Assembly (NCBI RefSeq): GCF_003148385.1
Contig: NZ_CP029463.1
Location: 1,674,001-1,738,000 of the forward strand
Length of the DNA stretch: 64,000 bases
Source of the DNA: Flavobacterium sediminis
GTDB taxonomy: Bacteria; Bacteroidota; Bacteroidia; Flavobacteriales; Flavobacteriaceae
Direction of reading: 5' to 3'
Under the pieces are notes generated by a model. It was not told the origin of the DNA, did no database searches, and was given only the letters and a program-made list of their open reading frames with translations. Made by a program: the position numbers and the translations under genes. This document shows, piece by piece, positions 54,039 through 62,944 of this stretch. Numbering within the stretch: the first letter of the stretch is position 1; each line of letters starts with the position of its first letter.

Positions 54039-54833
54039 TCAAGACAATTGCTCCTTTTTTAGTATTTCCTCGTATGATTTTTTAGCCTCTTCATATCCGA
54101 TATCAAAAATGGTGCTCATTTTACTTTTACTGGTCTCAAAAGTACCGAAATCAGCTAAAGCTTTCGGTTCTATGACCCAATCACAAAGATTGAACTTTTG
54201 ATAATTGGCATGACCGGAAAGCAACTCAAATGCACGTGTTGTTACAGATTTGATGGAATTAAGTTCCTTTTCTTCAATATTGTGTATCGGGCTTACATAA
54301 ATGCCGATGATACTTTCACAATTCCCTTGCAGAAGGTCTGTCGGAAAGTGGTTCAGGATACCACCGTCACTATACAATTTTCCGTTAACTTTGTAAGGAG
54401 ACAGTACTCCGGGAAAAGAGGCGGAAGCCAAAACAGCATCTGTCACTTTTGTATGCTCGCTGAAAATTTTAAGCTTTCCTTTTACAAGATCGGTAGCTGT
54501 AATTTTAACAGGGATCGGCAGATCTCCGATCTTAGTATCCCCGAAGATCTCATTAAAATACAATTGAAAAGATTCGGAATCAATTATGCCCGGTTTTTTC
54601 AAAGTAAAATGTTTCCAGTGAAATAGATAAATAGATTGAAAGAAATTCAGGATATCTTTCGGAGTTTTCCCAAAGGCATACATAGCAGCAATGATGGCAC
54701 CGGCACTGGTTCCCGACATTACTGTAGGTTTAATTTTTTGTTCTTCTAAAAATTGTAAGGCACCCGCGTGCGCAATTCCTTTAGAACCGCCGCCGGATAA
54801 TGTAATGCCGATAGTTTTTGTTTTAACATCCAT
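54039..54833 (-). CDS. Patatin-like phospholipase
   Basis: 264 residues from ATG 54833 (MDVKTKTIGITLSGGGSKGIAHAG); the frame extends upstream but the family start fits here. The oxyanion glycines GGGSKG, the nucleophile Ser43 in GTSAG and the catalytic Asp in SDGGILNHFP are all present. There is no signal peptide, so it acts in the cytoplasm or on the inner leaflet as a lipid acyl hydrolase. It is divergent from the thioredoxin-like gene. Confidence 0.9.
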   Translation of the reverse strand: MDVKTKTIGITLSGGGSKGIAHAGALQFLEEQKIKPTVMSGTSAGAIIAAMYAFGKTPKDILNFFQSIYLFHWKHFTLKKPGIIDSESFQLYFNEIFGDTKIGDLPIPVKITATDLVKGKLKIFSEHTKVTDAVLASASFPGVLSPYKVNGKLYSDGGILNHFPTDLLQGNCESIIGIYVSPIHNIEEKELNSIKSVTTRAFELLSGHANYQKFNLCDWVIEPKALADFGTFETSKSKMSTIFDIGYEEAKKSYEEILKKEQLS

Positions 54834-54896
54834 TTGTAACCAAACTAACAAAGAGTATTCAAAAATAGAATTAAATTTGCCAAAAATGTCAGGAAT

Positions 54897-55508
54897 ATGA
54901 AAAATAGTATAAAAAATGCTTTACAAGATAGTTTTAGCTATCCGGAATATAGAGAACACATAGCAACTCTTTTAGCAGATGGAAAGGTTACCGGACATAC
55001 TCAAAGTGAAGCTTTACTGGGCTATACGCAATTGAATGAAACCCGTATGAACCGTCTGGATAAGACTTTGGCTGTTTTGCCGGAAGTGCAGGAGCAATTG
55101 AATGCGCTGCCTAAAACGATAACTTGGTTAGTATTAGCAGAAGGTTGGTGCGGCGACGCGGCACAGATACTTCCTGTTTTGAATAAAACAGCAGAGGCAA
55201 CCGATAAAGTTGTATTAAAGATCGTTTTACGGGACGATCATGACGATCTGATGAACCTGTTTTTGACCAACGGAGGCAAGGCGATCCCAAAAGTGATCTT
55301 ATGGGATGCGGATGCGGAAGAAGTAATTGGCAGTTGGGGTCCAAGACCTGAACCAGCTCGAAAAATGATCGCAGATTATAAAGCGGAACACGGAGTAGTG
55401 GACGAACCGATTAAAGTAGAATTGCAAAAATGGTATTTAAAAGATAAAGGTGAAACAACTCAAAGAGAACTTTTAGCTTTAATAGAACAAAACGTATTAG
55501 TGGAATAG
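54897..55508 (+). CDS. Thioredoxin-family protein with WCGDA motif
   Basis: 203 residues, cytoplasmic. A thioredoxin fold lies around LVLAEGWCGDAAQILPVLNKTAE, with a single active-site Cys (CGDA) instead of CxxC, then IPKVILWDADAEEVIGSWGPRP with the conserved cis-Pro region. This Bacteroidota group is annotated simply as thioredoxin family; a one-cysteine site suggests glutaredoxin- or bacilliredoxin-like or non-redox use. It is monocistronic, with a terminator 25 nt downstream. Confidence 0.88.
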   Translation: MKNSIKNALQDSFSYPEYREHIATLLADGKVTGHTQSEALLGYTQLNETRMNRLDKTLAVLPEVQEQLNALPKTITWLVLAEGWCGDAAQILPVLNKTAEATDKVVLKIVLRDDHDDLMNLFLTNGGKAIPKVILWDADAEEVIGSWGPRPEPARKMIADYKAEHGVVDEPIKVELQKWYLKDKGETTQRELLALIEQNVLVE

Positions 55509-55533
55509 AAATTGAAATTACTACTGTTTTTTT

Positions 55534-55570
55534 AAAGCCGATACTTAATCTAAGTATCGGCTTTGTTCTT
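55534..55570 (+). terminator. Intrinsic terminator after the thioredoxin-like gene
   Basis: AAAGCCGATACTTA (55534-55547), loop ATC and TAAGTATCGGCTTT (55551-55564), then a T-rich tail. As a perfect 14-bp stem flanked by T-rich and A-containing sequence, it could also stop transcripts of the convergent T9SS gene. Confidence 0.92.
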
Positions 55571-55630
55571 AGTTTTTGTTGTGGGGCTTAGGGTAGTACA
55601 GAAAAATTAGTGAAAGTTGTTTTGCCAATT

Positions 55631-57067
55631 TTACTTTTTTACAAATCGTCGTATTTCTTTACCCTCATGGGTAACAATTTCTATGAAATAAGTGCCGGAA
55701 GCAAGATCACTGACATTAACAGGCAGCGATTGCGGTGTTTGGATCAGTTGACCGGATTGGTTATAGATAGTAGCTTGAACAAAAGAGAGGTCGTTTTGAA
55801 AATTAATGTTTATAAGGTTTTCTACAGGATTAGGGTAAAGCGTGAAAGAGTTAAGTATAAAAGTTTCTGAAGCTAAAACTGTTGTCAGATCATATACTTT
55901 AACCTGTCCGGAGTCCGTTCCGTTTGCATCGTTTCTGGGTGCGCTAACAGCGAGAGAAGAGCCGTTACCTGAAAGGGAAACACACCAACCGATACGGTCA
56001 AGATTGGTGTCAGCTGTAATATCATTACCTAGTTGTTCCCAAATAGAACCGTTATAATGATAGGCTCGTACATACTCATACCCTCCGACAGTACCGAGAT
56101 AAGAGCCGGAACTAAGGAAAGTTCCGTCATGAGAAAGGCTTACAGAGCCTCCGAAAGAACCATAAAATACATCGCCTTCTATTTTTTGTCCCATTTGTTG
56201 CCAGTCGTTTCCGTTGTACTGAAAGGTTTTTACATACCCGTACCCTCCTCCTTCAGGAGCCCCTATAGCGGCAATAGTTCCATCAGCAGACAAGGAAAGG
56301 CTGTATCCGAAATAGTTATAATCGTATTCTCCGTTTATATCGGTACCGAGTTGTTGCCAGCTAAGACCGTTAAAACTATAAATTCTGACATGTCCGGAGT
56401 TAGCACCTCCTCCGTCATTGTAATGAGCTCCGCTTGCTAGTATTGTTCCGTCAGCAGAGAGCGCAACACTTTTTCCGTTATAATCGCTGATTCCTTCTTC
56501 ATAAAGGATCTGTCCCATTTGTATCCAGCTATACCCGTTATATTGATACGTAACAGTGTAGCTAGGGACTGTACTGCTATTTGAAGGAGCTCCGATGGCT
56601 AAAATACTGCCATCGTCAGATAAGGCTATAGAAGCGCCTAAGTATTCATACGCAGAACTCCCTGTTATATCCTGACCTATTGCTGTCCAATTGCCTCCTG
56701 AAAATTGATAGATACTTACCTTTCCTACATACAAAATATTGGTTGAATAAGCTATTGATCCTACGGCTAAAATTGTTCCGTCTGCTGATAAAGAAAGAGA
56801 ATTTCCGAATTGTTCATTTGGGTTGCCTCCTTCCAGTTTTTGTCCGATCTGTTGCCAGTTGTTTCCGTTCCTTTGATAGACTTTTACATAGCCGGTTAAA
56901 TTGTTACTATCCGGAGTGCCTACCGCCATGATCGTTCCGTCTGTAGATAATGAGACTTGGCTGAGCAGGTCATTTGCATTTTCACCGTAGATCGTTTGCC
57001 CTATTTGAGTCTGTCCTAAAAGGGTAAAAGAACATAGTAACAAGATAAAAAGTATTGTTTTTCTCAT
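55631..57067 (-). CDS. Secreted beta-propeller (FG-GAP-like) protein with T9SS type A domain
   Basis: 478 residues: a signal peptide (MRKTILFILLLCSFTLLGQ), then about seven repeats of ~50 residues with the core VSLSxDGTxxAxGxP and a following YxYNGxxWxQxGxxI strand. This is a beta-propeller of the kind found in integrin-like surface proteins. The last ~75 residues (LNSFTLYPNPVENLININFQNDLSFVQATIYNQSGQLIQ ... GKEIRRFVKK) form the T9SS type A sorting domain with the usual YPNP start. It is exported by the T9SS and probably surface attached. No catalytic motif. Confidence 0.88.
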   Translation of the reverse strand: MRKTILFILLLCSFTLLGQTQIGQTIYGENANDLLSQVSLSTDGTIMAVGTPDSNNLTGYVKVYQRNGNNWQQIGQKLEGGNPNEQFGNSLSLSADGTILAVGSIAYSTNILYVGKVSIYQFSGGNWTAIGQDITGSSAYEYLGASIALSDDGSILAIGAPSNSSTVPSYTVTYQYNGYSWIQMGQILYEEGISDYNGKSVALSADGTILASGAHYNDGGGANSGHVRIYSFNGLSWQQLGTDINGEYDYNYFGYSLSLSADGTIAAIGAPEGGGYGYVKTFQYNGNDWQQMGQKIEGDVFYGSFGGSVSLSHDGTFLSSGSYLGTVGGYEYVRAYHYNGSIWEQLGNDITADTNLDRIGWCVSLSGNGSSLAVSAPRNDANGTDSGQVKVYDLTTVLASETFILNSFTLYPNPVENLININFQNDLSFVQATIYNQSGQLIQTPQSLPVNVSDLASGTYFIEIVTHEGKEIRRFVKK

Positions 57068-57631
57068 AATTATTTTTAAAGATTACTATCGTAAATTTTG
57101 TTTTATGAAAGCAAAGTAAGCCCAACAAGTTGTTGGGAGTCTTTATTTTGTATTCAATTGAACATAGTGAGTTTTGAACTGATTTTTTGATGTGTTGAAA
57201 ATGATGTAAAAAAGAGAAAAGTTTTGGTTCATAAAAACCGTAGCCAAAAAACTATTACGAAAAATTTGCTACAACTTTTGTGTTCAAAAAAATCACATTA
57301 GAAAAAAAATCACACTTTTTGTGGCAAAAAAATAGTTTAAAAAGAAATGCCACAATTGTTGTGTCAAAAAAAATCTATCAAAAAAATTGACACAAAATGC
57401 CGAAAAAACAATTTTGAGTACAATTTTGACACTGTGTTAATTTTTTGTCCGTTACATTTTTTTAGATAAAAATTACAATTTAAAGAAAATTAATAGATAT
57501 AAAATCTTAAAAACCTTCAAAAATCTGAAAATATCCGGTTAAAACTGAAAAAACCGTAAAAACAACTATTTGCCTTTTCGTATTACAAAAAAAACATACA
57601 TTTATCCATATTTAATTACAAATAAAATGCA
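57068..57631 (+). other. AT-rich control region between divergent T9SS genes
   Basis: These 564 bp have no coding frame of quality. They are extremely AT-rich with many A-runs and hold a series of spaced CACA/TGTG dyads (separate entry). The last 150 bp before 57632 are low-complexity A/T with CATACATTTATCC near 57595-57607, only a weak -7 candidate. The region must carry both divergent promoters. Confidence 0.6.
57268..57365 (+). promoter_or_regulatory. Three spaced dyads, possible operator array
   Basis: Three degenerate palindromes start about 40 bp apart (57268, 57310, 57349): CTACAACTTTTGTG, CACACTTTTTGTGG and CCACAATTGTTGTG. Each is followed within a few bases by (T/G)CAAAAA. Further half-sites GACACAA (57389-57395) and TTTGACACTGTG (about 57425-57436) extend the series. 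Near-integral helical spacing (about four turns) suits cooperative binding of a regulator; AT-rich chance similarity cannot be excluded. Confidence 0.4.
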
Positions 57632-59265
57632 ATGCGAATAAAATTACGCTTAACCGCTATTTTCCCTGCATTATTGATTCCTGCCATCGCTTCAGCGCAG
57701 GATATCCTATGGGAAAAGACCTATGGAGGCAAACATGCCGAATACTTATACGATGCCATACCGACGCCTGATTACGGATTTATCCTGGCCGGAAGTTCGG
57801 TTTCCGGAAAAAACGGCAACAAAGACGAAAAGAACAAAGGCGATCTGGATTACTGGGTCTGGAAGATGGACGAGCACGGCAATTTGGACTGGCAAAAGAG
57901 CTTTGGCGGCAACAAAGAAGACCTGTTGCAAAGCATAGCCCTTACCGGTGACGGGGGATTTATCCTCGGCGGTACTTCCGCTTCCGATAAAGGTTCCGAC
58001 AAAACCGAAAACAGCAAAGGTAAAGAAGACTTCTGGATCATCAAGCTCAATGCTAAAGGCCAACAACTGTGGCAAAGAACCATTGGCGGCAGCGGAATGG
58101 AAAAGCTTTTAAGCATTGCCCAGACCAAAGACAACGGCTATATCTTAGGCGGAACTTCCTCTTCCAATAAAACGATAACTCCGGAAGGACAAACTCCCGA
58201 TTTGTATGGTAAATCAGAAGACTCGCGAGGGAATCTGGACTTTTGGGTCGTAAAACTCAGCGAAGCCGGAACGATCGAATGGCAAAGAACCATCGGCGGA
58301 AAATATGTGGACGAATTGCGCAGCATTCAACCGACGAGAGACGGCGGTTATATTTTGGGAGGTTATTCCAATTCTCCGGCATCGGGCGATAAAACAGAAG
58401 AGAACTACGGTTTGGGAGATTACTGGATCGTGAAGCTCGATGCGCAGGGCGAGATCGACTGGCAAAGAGCCTACGGAGGAGAAAAGGACGATAATCTGAA
58501 TGCTTTGATCCCTACCCGGGATGGCGGTTACCTGTTAGGCGGGAACTCCAATTCCGGAGCGACGTATTCCAAATCAAAGACCAACCGTGAAGGAACCGAT
58601 TTCTGGGTGTTAAAGCTCGATGAGTCGGGTGAGATCGAATGGCAACAAACGTATAACTATGGTAAAGCCGATATCTTAACCTCACTGGTAGAGAACAAAG
58701 ACGGTACGTTTATCATTGGCGGTTACGCCCAGAGTGAAGCGGACAAAAGCGGACAAAAAACACCTGTTAAAACCATCAGGAAAGACAAAGAAGGGATCAA
58801 CGATTATATTGCTTTAAAGATCAAGCCTAACGGAGAGGAACTTTGGAGTCAAACGGTAGGAAGCAAAGGCGATGAGGTGATGAAACGCTTGCTGGAAACC
58901 CGCGATGGGGGTATCTTTTGGCAGGTACCTCAAACGGCACTGCCTCAAAAGACAAAAAGACAGCCAAAGGCGGTAATGACTTTTGGGTGGTAAAGCTCAA
59001 AGACAAGGACAAGGAAGAGAAAGCCCGCATTGACCTGGAAGCGGTACCGAACCCGACGGAATATTTTACCAATGTAATTGTAAGCTTTGACTACAGCAAA
59101 GGAACAGCAACTTTATACGATTTAAGCGGAAGAACAATCAGCCGTACGGAGATCAAAGGCGAAAAAACGATACCGGTAGATTTGACCAACCTACCAACCG
59201 GGATCTACGTAGTAGAAATAAAAACCGATACCGAAACCGGAGGTGTTAAAGTAATTAAGAAATAA
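57632..59265 (+). pseudogene. Secreted repeat protein with T9SS type A domain, broken by a 1-base frameshift
   Basis: From ATG 57632: a signal peptide (MRIKLRLTAIFPALLIPAIASAQ), then at least seven repeats of ~50-60 residues of the type TxDGGYILGGxSNS ... DFWVVKLDxxGxIEWQRTxGG, a delta-60-like or propeller repeat. After TRDGG the GGGGG run at 58907-58911 lacks one G and the frame ends at 58993. In the other frame the repeat continues (YLLAGTSNGTASKDK ... NDFWVVKLK) to the T9SS type A domain AVPNPTEYFTNVIVSFDY ... VKVIKK at 59265. As read, the product would lose its export domain. The gene is GC-richer than its downstream neighbour. Confidence 0.88.
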
Positions 59266-59281
59266 AAGAGATTTTAAAATT

Positions 59282-62200
59282 ATGAATTATAGAATAATAT
59301 ACAATTGCTTAATGTTAATTTTAGTATTGTACTCAAATTTTATTAAAGCTCAGAATAATAGAGATAACTCTGTCGATTATAGCGATTTTGTAAATAAAAC
59401 CATAAATAAGCCTAACAATTATACTTTTCATAATTATTCTACAGAGGGTAGTGTAGACCCTTTGACAGGGAGATTTGGTTTGAATGTTAATTTTCATACT
59501 ATTGAAGATAAATATATCAATATTCCAATAACATTGCAGTACTCAACAAGTGGAGTACATTTAGATGATATTTCTAATGAAATAGGAATTGATTGGCATT
59601 TAAATGCAGGAGGTTCTATTACACGAGTTGTAAAGGATGTGGCAGATGAAATTGGACTTTATAATCATTATAATCAGAGGTTCTGTGATAATCAAGCTAA
59701 TTTTGTGGGATCAGGACAAGATATAAGTTATGGCTCATATGATATAAATTTTTTAAAAGCTATTAATACATCATATGGAACCTATAGAGGAAGTCTTAGT
59801 GCAACTTTGGGAACTTGGTATATTAATTTTTTCCCTGAAAGGCGTTTTTCGAATATTTTAAGTGAGATAGGTAGTTTAATCGAGATAAAGAAATTTGAAT
59901 TTTGGGCTGAATCAGATGAAGTTAATAGTACTCCGACTTTTAATGTAGATACTGAACCGGATATTTTTAGGTGTGTAATAGGCGATTTGGATTTTTCTTT
60001 TGTTTTTAAAAGAAAGGCAGCCTATTTTAATATTGACGGTGGATCAGCAGGATATATGAATCCATCTTATTTTGAAGCTGTTCCCATAGATGATACAGGG
60101 ATTAAGATTAAATATTATACAGATTTTGTTCAATTTTATGATAAGAGGAAGAACTATTCACCTAATGGACAAAAAAGAGATCAAGAAGAGGCAGTTATAA
60201 CAAAGTTTGAAATAACCGATAAGAAAGGAATTGTTTATATTTTTGAGAATTTTGATTTTATTGATGCTGATGTGATTGAAGAATATTATCATAATTTTTT
60301 TGGTCAAAATAATAGTAGAATTTTTCAGTGGAAAACATATAATACTATGGTTAACAACTGGAAAATAAAAACTATTAAACTCCCTGACAATAAAGTTATA
60401 AATTTTCAATACATTGCTAATGAATATCTATACCAAAAGCAGGTTCCCAGAATACATGATGGTGAATATACTGGACTAAAATACAATTTATCCCCAACTT
60501 TACCTTCTTATGCTATAGGACGATTAGATACTCATATTGAAGGATATTCCATATCTGAAATATCGTATGAAAATCAAAAGGTTAAATTTTATTATTCTAC
60601 TTTTAGACCTGATTTAAAGACGGGAGGATTAAACCTTGACAAGATTGAACTTTGGCATAGGGATCAGGAATTAATAAAATCATTTGATCTTTTAAAAACC
60701 TATTCTTATGCAGACTTAGATGGAGGACACGAAGATTATAGAATGTTTTTGAGTAGTATTGATGATAGTACAAATGAAAAGAGTTATTCTTTTACATATA
60801 ATAATGAAGGTTTATTGCCTCCTCGTAGTTATGTTCAATACCAAGATATTTTTGGATATTACTTAGGTTATCAACCAATAACGAATCCTTATCCGTCATT
60901 TCCTACAGTTTATATTGATCCAAATGACACTACAGGTAATAAGATATGTTATGACATACCGAATGTTCCTTATTATACTGTAAATGGAAATGGCGATAGA
61001 TTTGTTAATTTAAATTCACCAAAAATAGGAACACTGAAAAAAATTGGTTTTCCGACTGGAGGTGAATTGGAAATAGAGTATGAAAATAATACTTATTTTG
61101 ATCCAAAGTTAATTAATAAAAAAGCTTTAGGTCCAGGAGTTAGGGTGAATGAACTACGTTATTATGCGGCGACAGGTGTTTCAGCTAAAAAGGTTCAGTA
61201 TTTTTATGATAAATTTGATGATGTAAATTCAAGTAGCGGGACACTTTTGTATAAACCTTCTCTGGCTTATATTTCAAACTGGAATTTGAATAATTCCTAT
61301 GATAGACAAAATGATATTGAAAATAATACTTATGATTACTATGATGCAGCGGAAAGGAGAGCTTATTATGATTATTATCATTTTGATCACCATTATTCTA
61401 AAGAGAAATGGGAACAGGCAGGATTATATAATCATACAATATATGCCAAAATGGTACGGTTTTCAACTCATAATATAGGGCATCGTGTGGATAATAAAGG
61501 AAGAGAGATAATTTATCCTAATGTGATGGAAAAATTTATAAATTTTGAAGATACTAATAAGTCTTACTCTGTAAAATATTATTTTAACAATGTAGATAAT
61601 CGTACAGAAGTAAATTCTATTACAGGACCTTCTGATGAACCTAATGATTATGCTCCTGGAAACAGTAATACAACATACTCATTATTTTCACCTTTTTTAG
61701 CAAATACTGATAATGGGAATGGTTATGTAAAGACTGCAGCAGGGTTTATCGAAAGAAAGGGGTATGATATTTATCCTTTTCCAGAGAGAAATTTTTTCGG
61801 AAGTTTAGATAATCAACTATTTGGAAAGCTTTTGAAAAAGGAGTATTTTGATAATAATGGACAACAAAAATATACAGAAGAATACATATATACTCAAATT
61901 ACTAAGGAAGATGTAGTAAATCCAGATAACGTTTTAAAGAGTCTTAAGACCGATTTTTTAAAAATGCATCTTTATAATTCAAATGATATTACAGAACAGT
62001 TTCTAATTTATTTAAAGTATTTACCTGGATCTTCGATGACACAAGCAGATATACAGAATTATCATGGGTTATATATGTTTTCTATTAATCCTATAAAATA
62101 TGATTCAAAAATTGTATTGGAAAATAAAAAGACAACAACATATTTTAATTCTGGAAACATTGTTATACAACAGAATTTTTTTTATAATAACTCAGAGAAT

Positions 62201-62932
62201 TTAGAGGTAACTAATCAAACGACTTCATCATCGGGAGGAAATTTATTGGAAACTAAATATAGTTATGCACATGAAATCGGGGATCAAAACTTAATAGATT
62301 TGAATATTATAGGTACGCCATTAAAAGAGGAAGACTTTAAAGACGGATCTTTAATGGGATTAAAACAAATTAATTTTGGAAATTTTCAGGATGGTACAAC
62401 TTACTTTACTTACGATGGTTTATGGATAGATCCTTATGTAGATAGTACAAATTTATATCTTCCTAAAAGTTATTCTACTTTAAAAGGTGATGGAATAGGA
62501 ACATTAGAAGAGGAATCTATCATTGATTTAAGAGATTACAAAGGTAATATATTACAATACCATAATAAGTTAGGAGAATATACTTCTATGATTTGGGGAT
62601 ATGGGAATACTCAACCTGTTGCCATAATAGAGAATATACAATATTCTAACATCCCTATCTTGCTTATTACTAATATTCAAGTTAATTCGGATCTAAATAG
62701 TATTAGTGAAAGTACATTATTAAATGATTTAAATGCCTTACGAACCGACCCTGCTCTGGTTAATGCCATGGTAACCACTTATACGTATAAACCACTTGTA
62801 GGGATAAGTACCATTACCGATCCCAAAGGCAATACAACAACCTACCATTATGATAGTTTCGGAAGACTGCAATATGTCAAAGACAAAGATGGCAACATCT
62901 TAAATGAAAACGAATACCATTATAAAAACTAA
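59282..62932 (+). CDS. Large Rhs/YD-type secreted protein (upstream partner)
   Basis: 1216 residues: a signal peptide (MNYRIIYNCLMLILVLYSNFIKAQ), then GSVDPLTGRFGLNVNFHTIEDKYINIPITLQYSTSGVHLDDISNEIGIDWHLNAGGSI, the SpvB/TcaC-like opening of Bacteroidota Rhs systems. A long beta-rich middle follows, and YD repeats lie at the very end (TDPKGNTTTYHYDSFGRLQYVKDKDGNIL). No toxin domain is visible in it. The next gene, 12 nt on, encodes a DUF6443/Rhs protein, so the two probably form a shell together. Codons are strongly AT-biased up to about 62,700, then shift to the composition of the following gene, suggesting exchange of the 5' part. Confidence 0.8.
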   Translation: MNYRIIYNCLMLILVLYSNFIKAQNNRDNSVDYSDFVNKTINKPNNYTFHNYSTEGSVDPLTGRFGLNVNFHTIEDKYINIPITLQYSTSGVHLDDISNEIGIDWHLNAGGSITRVVKDVADEIGLYNHYNQRFCDNQANFVGSGQDISYGSYDINFLKAINTSYGTYRGSLSATLGTWYINFFPERRFSNILSEIGSLIEIKKFEFWAESDEVNSTPTFNVDTEPDIFRCVIGDLDFSFVFKRKAAYFNIDGGSAGYMNPSYFEAVPIDDTGIKIKYYTDFVQFYDKRKNYSPNGQKRDQEEAVITKFEITDKKGIVYIFENFDFIDADVIEEYYHNFFGQNNSRIFQWKTYNTMVNNWKIKTIKLPDNKVINFQYIANEYLYQKQVPRIHDGEYTGLKYNLSPTLPSYAIGRLDTHIEGYSISEISYENQKVKFYYSTFRPDLKTGGLNLDKIELWHRDQELIKSFDLLKTYSYADLDGGHEDYRMFLSSIDDSTNEKSYSFTYNNEGLLPPRSYVQYQDIFGYYLGYQPITNPYPSFPTVYIDPNDTTGNKICYDIPNVPYYTVNGNGDRFVNLNSPKIGTLKKIGFPTGGELEIEYENNTYFDPKLINKKALGPGVRVNELRYYAATGVSAKKVQYFYDKFDDVNSSSGTLLYKPSLAYISNWNLNNSYDRQNDIENNTYDYYDAAERRAYYDYYHFDHHYSKEKWEQAGLYNHTIYAKMVRFSTHNIGHRVDNKGREIIYPNVMEKFINFEDTNKSYSVKYYFNNVDNRTEVNSITGPSDEPNDYAPGNSNTTYSLFSPFLANTDNGNGYVKTAAGFIERKGYDIYPFPERNFFGSLDNQLFGKLLKKEYFDNNGQQKYTEEYIYTQITKEDVVNPDNVLKSLKTDFLKMHLYNSNDITEQFLIYLKYLPGSSMTQADIQNYHGLYMFSINPIKYDSKIVLENKKTTTYFNSGNIVIQQNFFYNNSENLEVTNQTTSSSGGNLLETKYSYAHEIGDQNLIDLNIIGTPLKEEDFKDGSLMGLKQINFGNFQDGTTYFTYDGLWIDPYVDSTNLYLPKSYSTLKGDGIGTLEEESIIDLRDYKGNILQYHNKLGEYTSMIWGYGNTQPVAIIENIQYSNIPILLITNIQVNSDLNSISESTLLNDLNALRTDPALVNAMVTTYTYKPLVGISTITDPKGNTTTYHYDSFGRLQYVKDKDGNILNENEYHYKN

Positions 62933-62944
62933 AGCAAGATAAAG

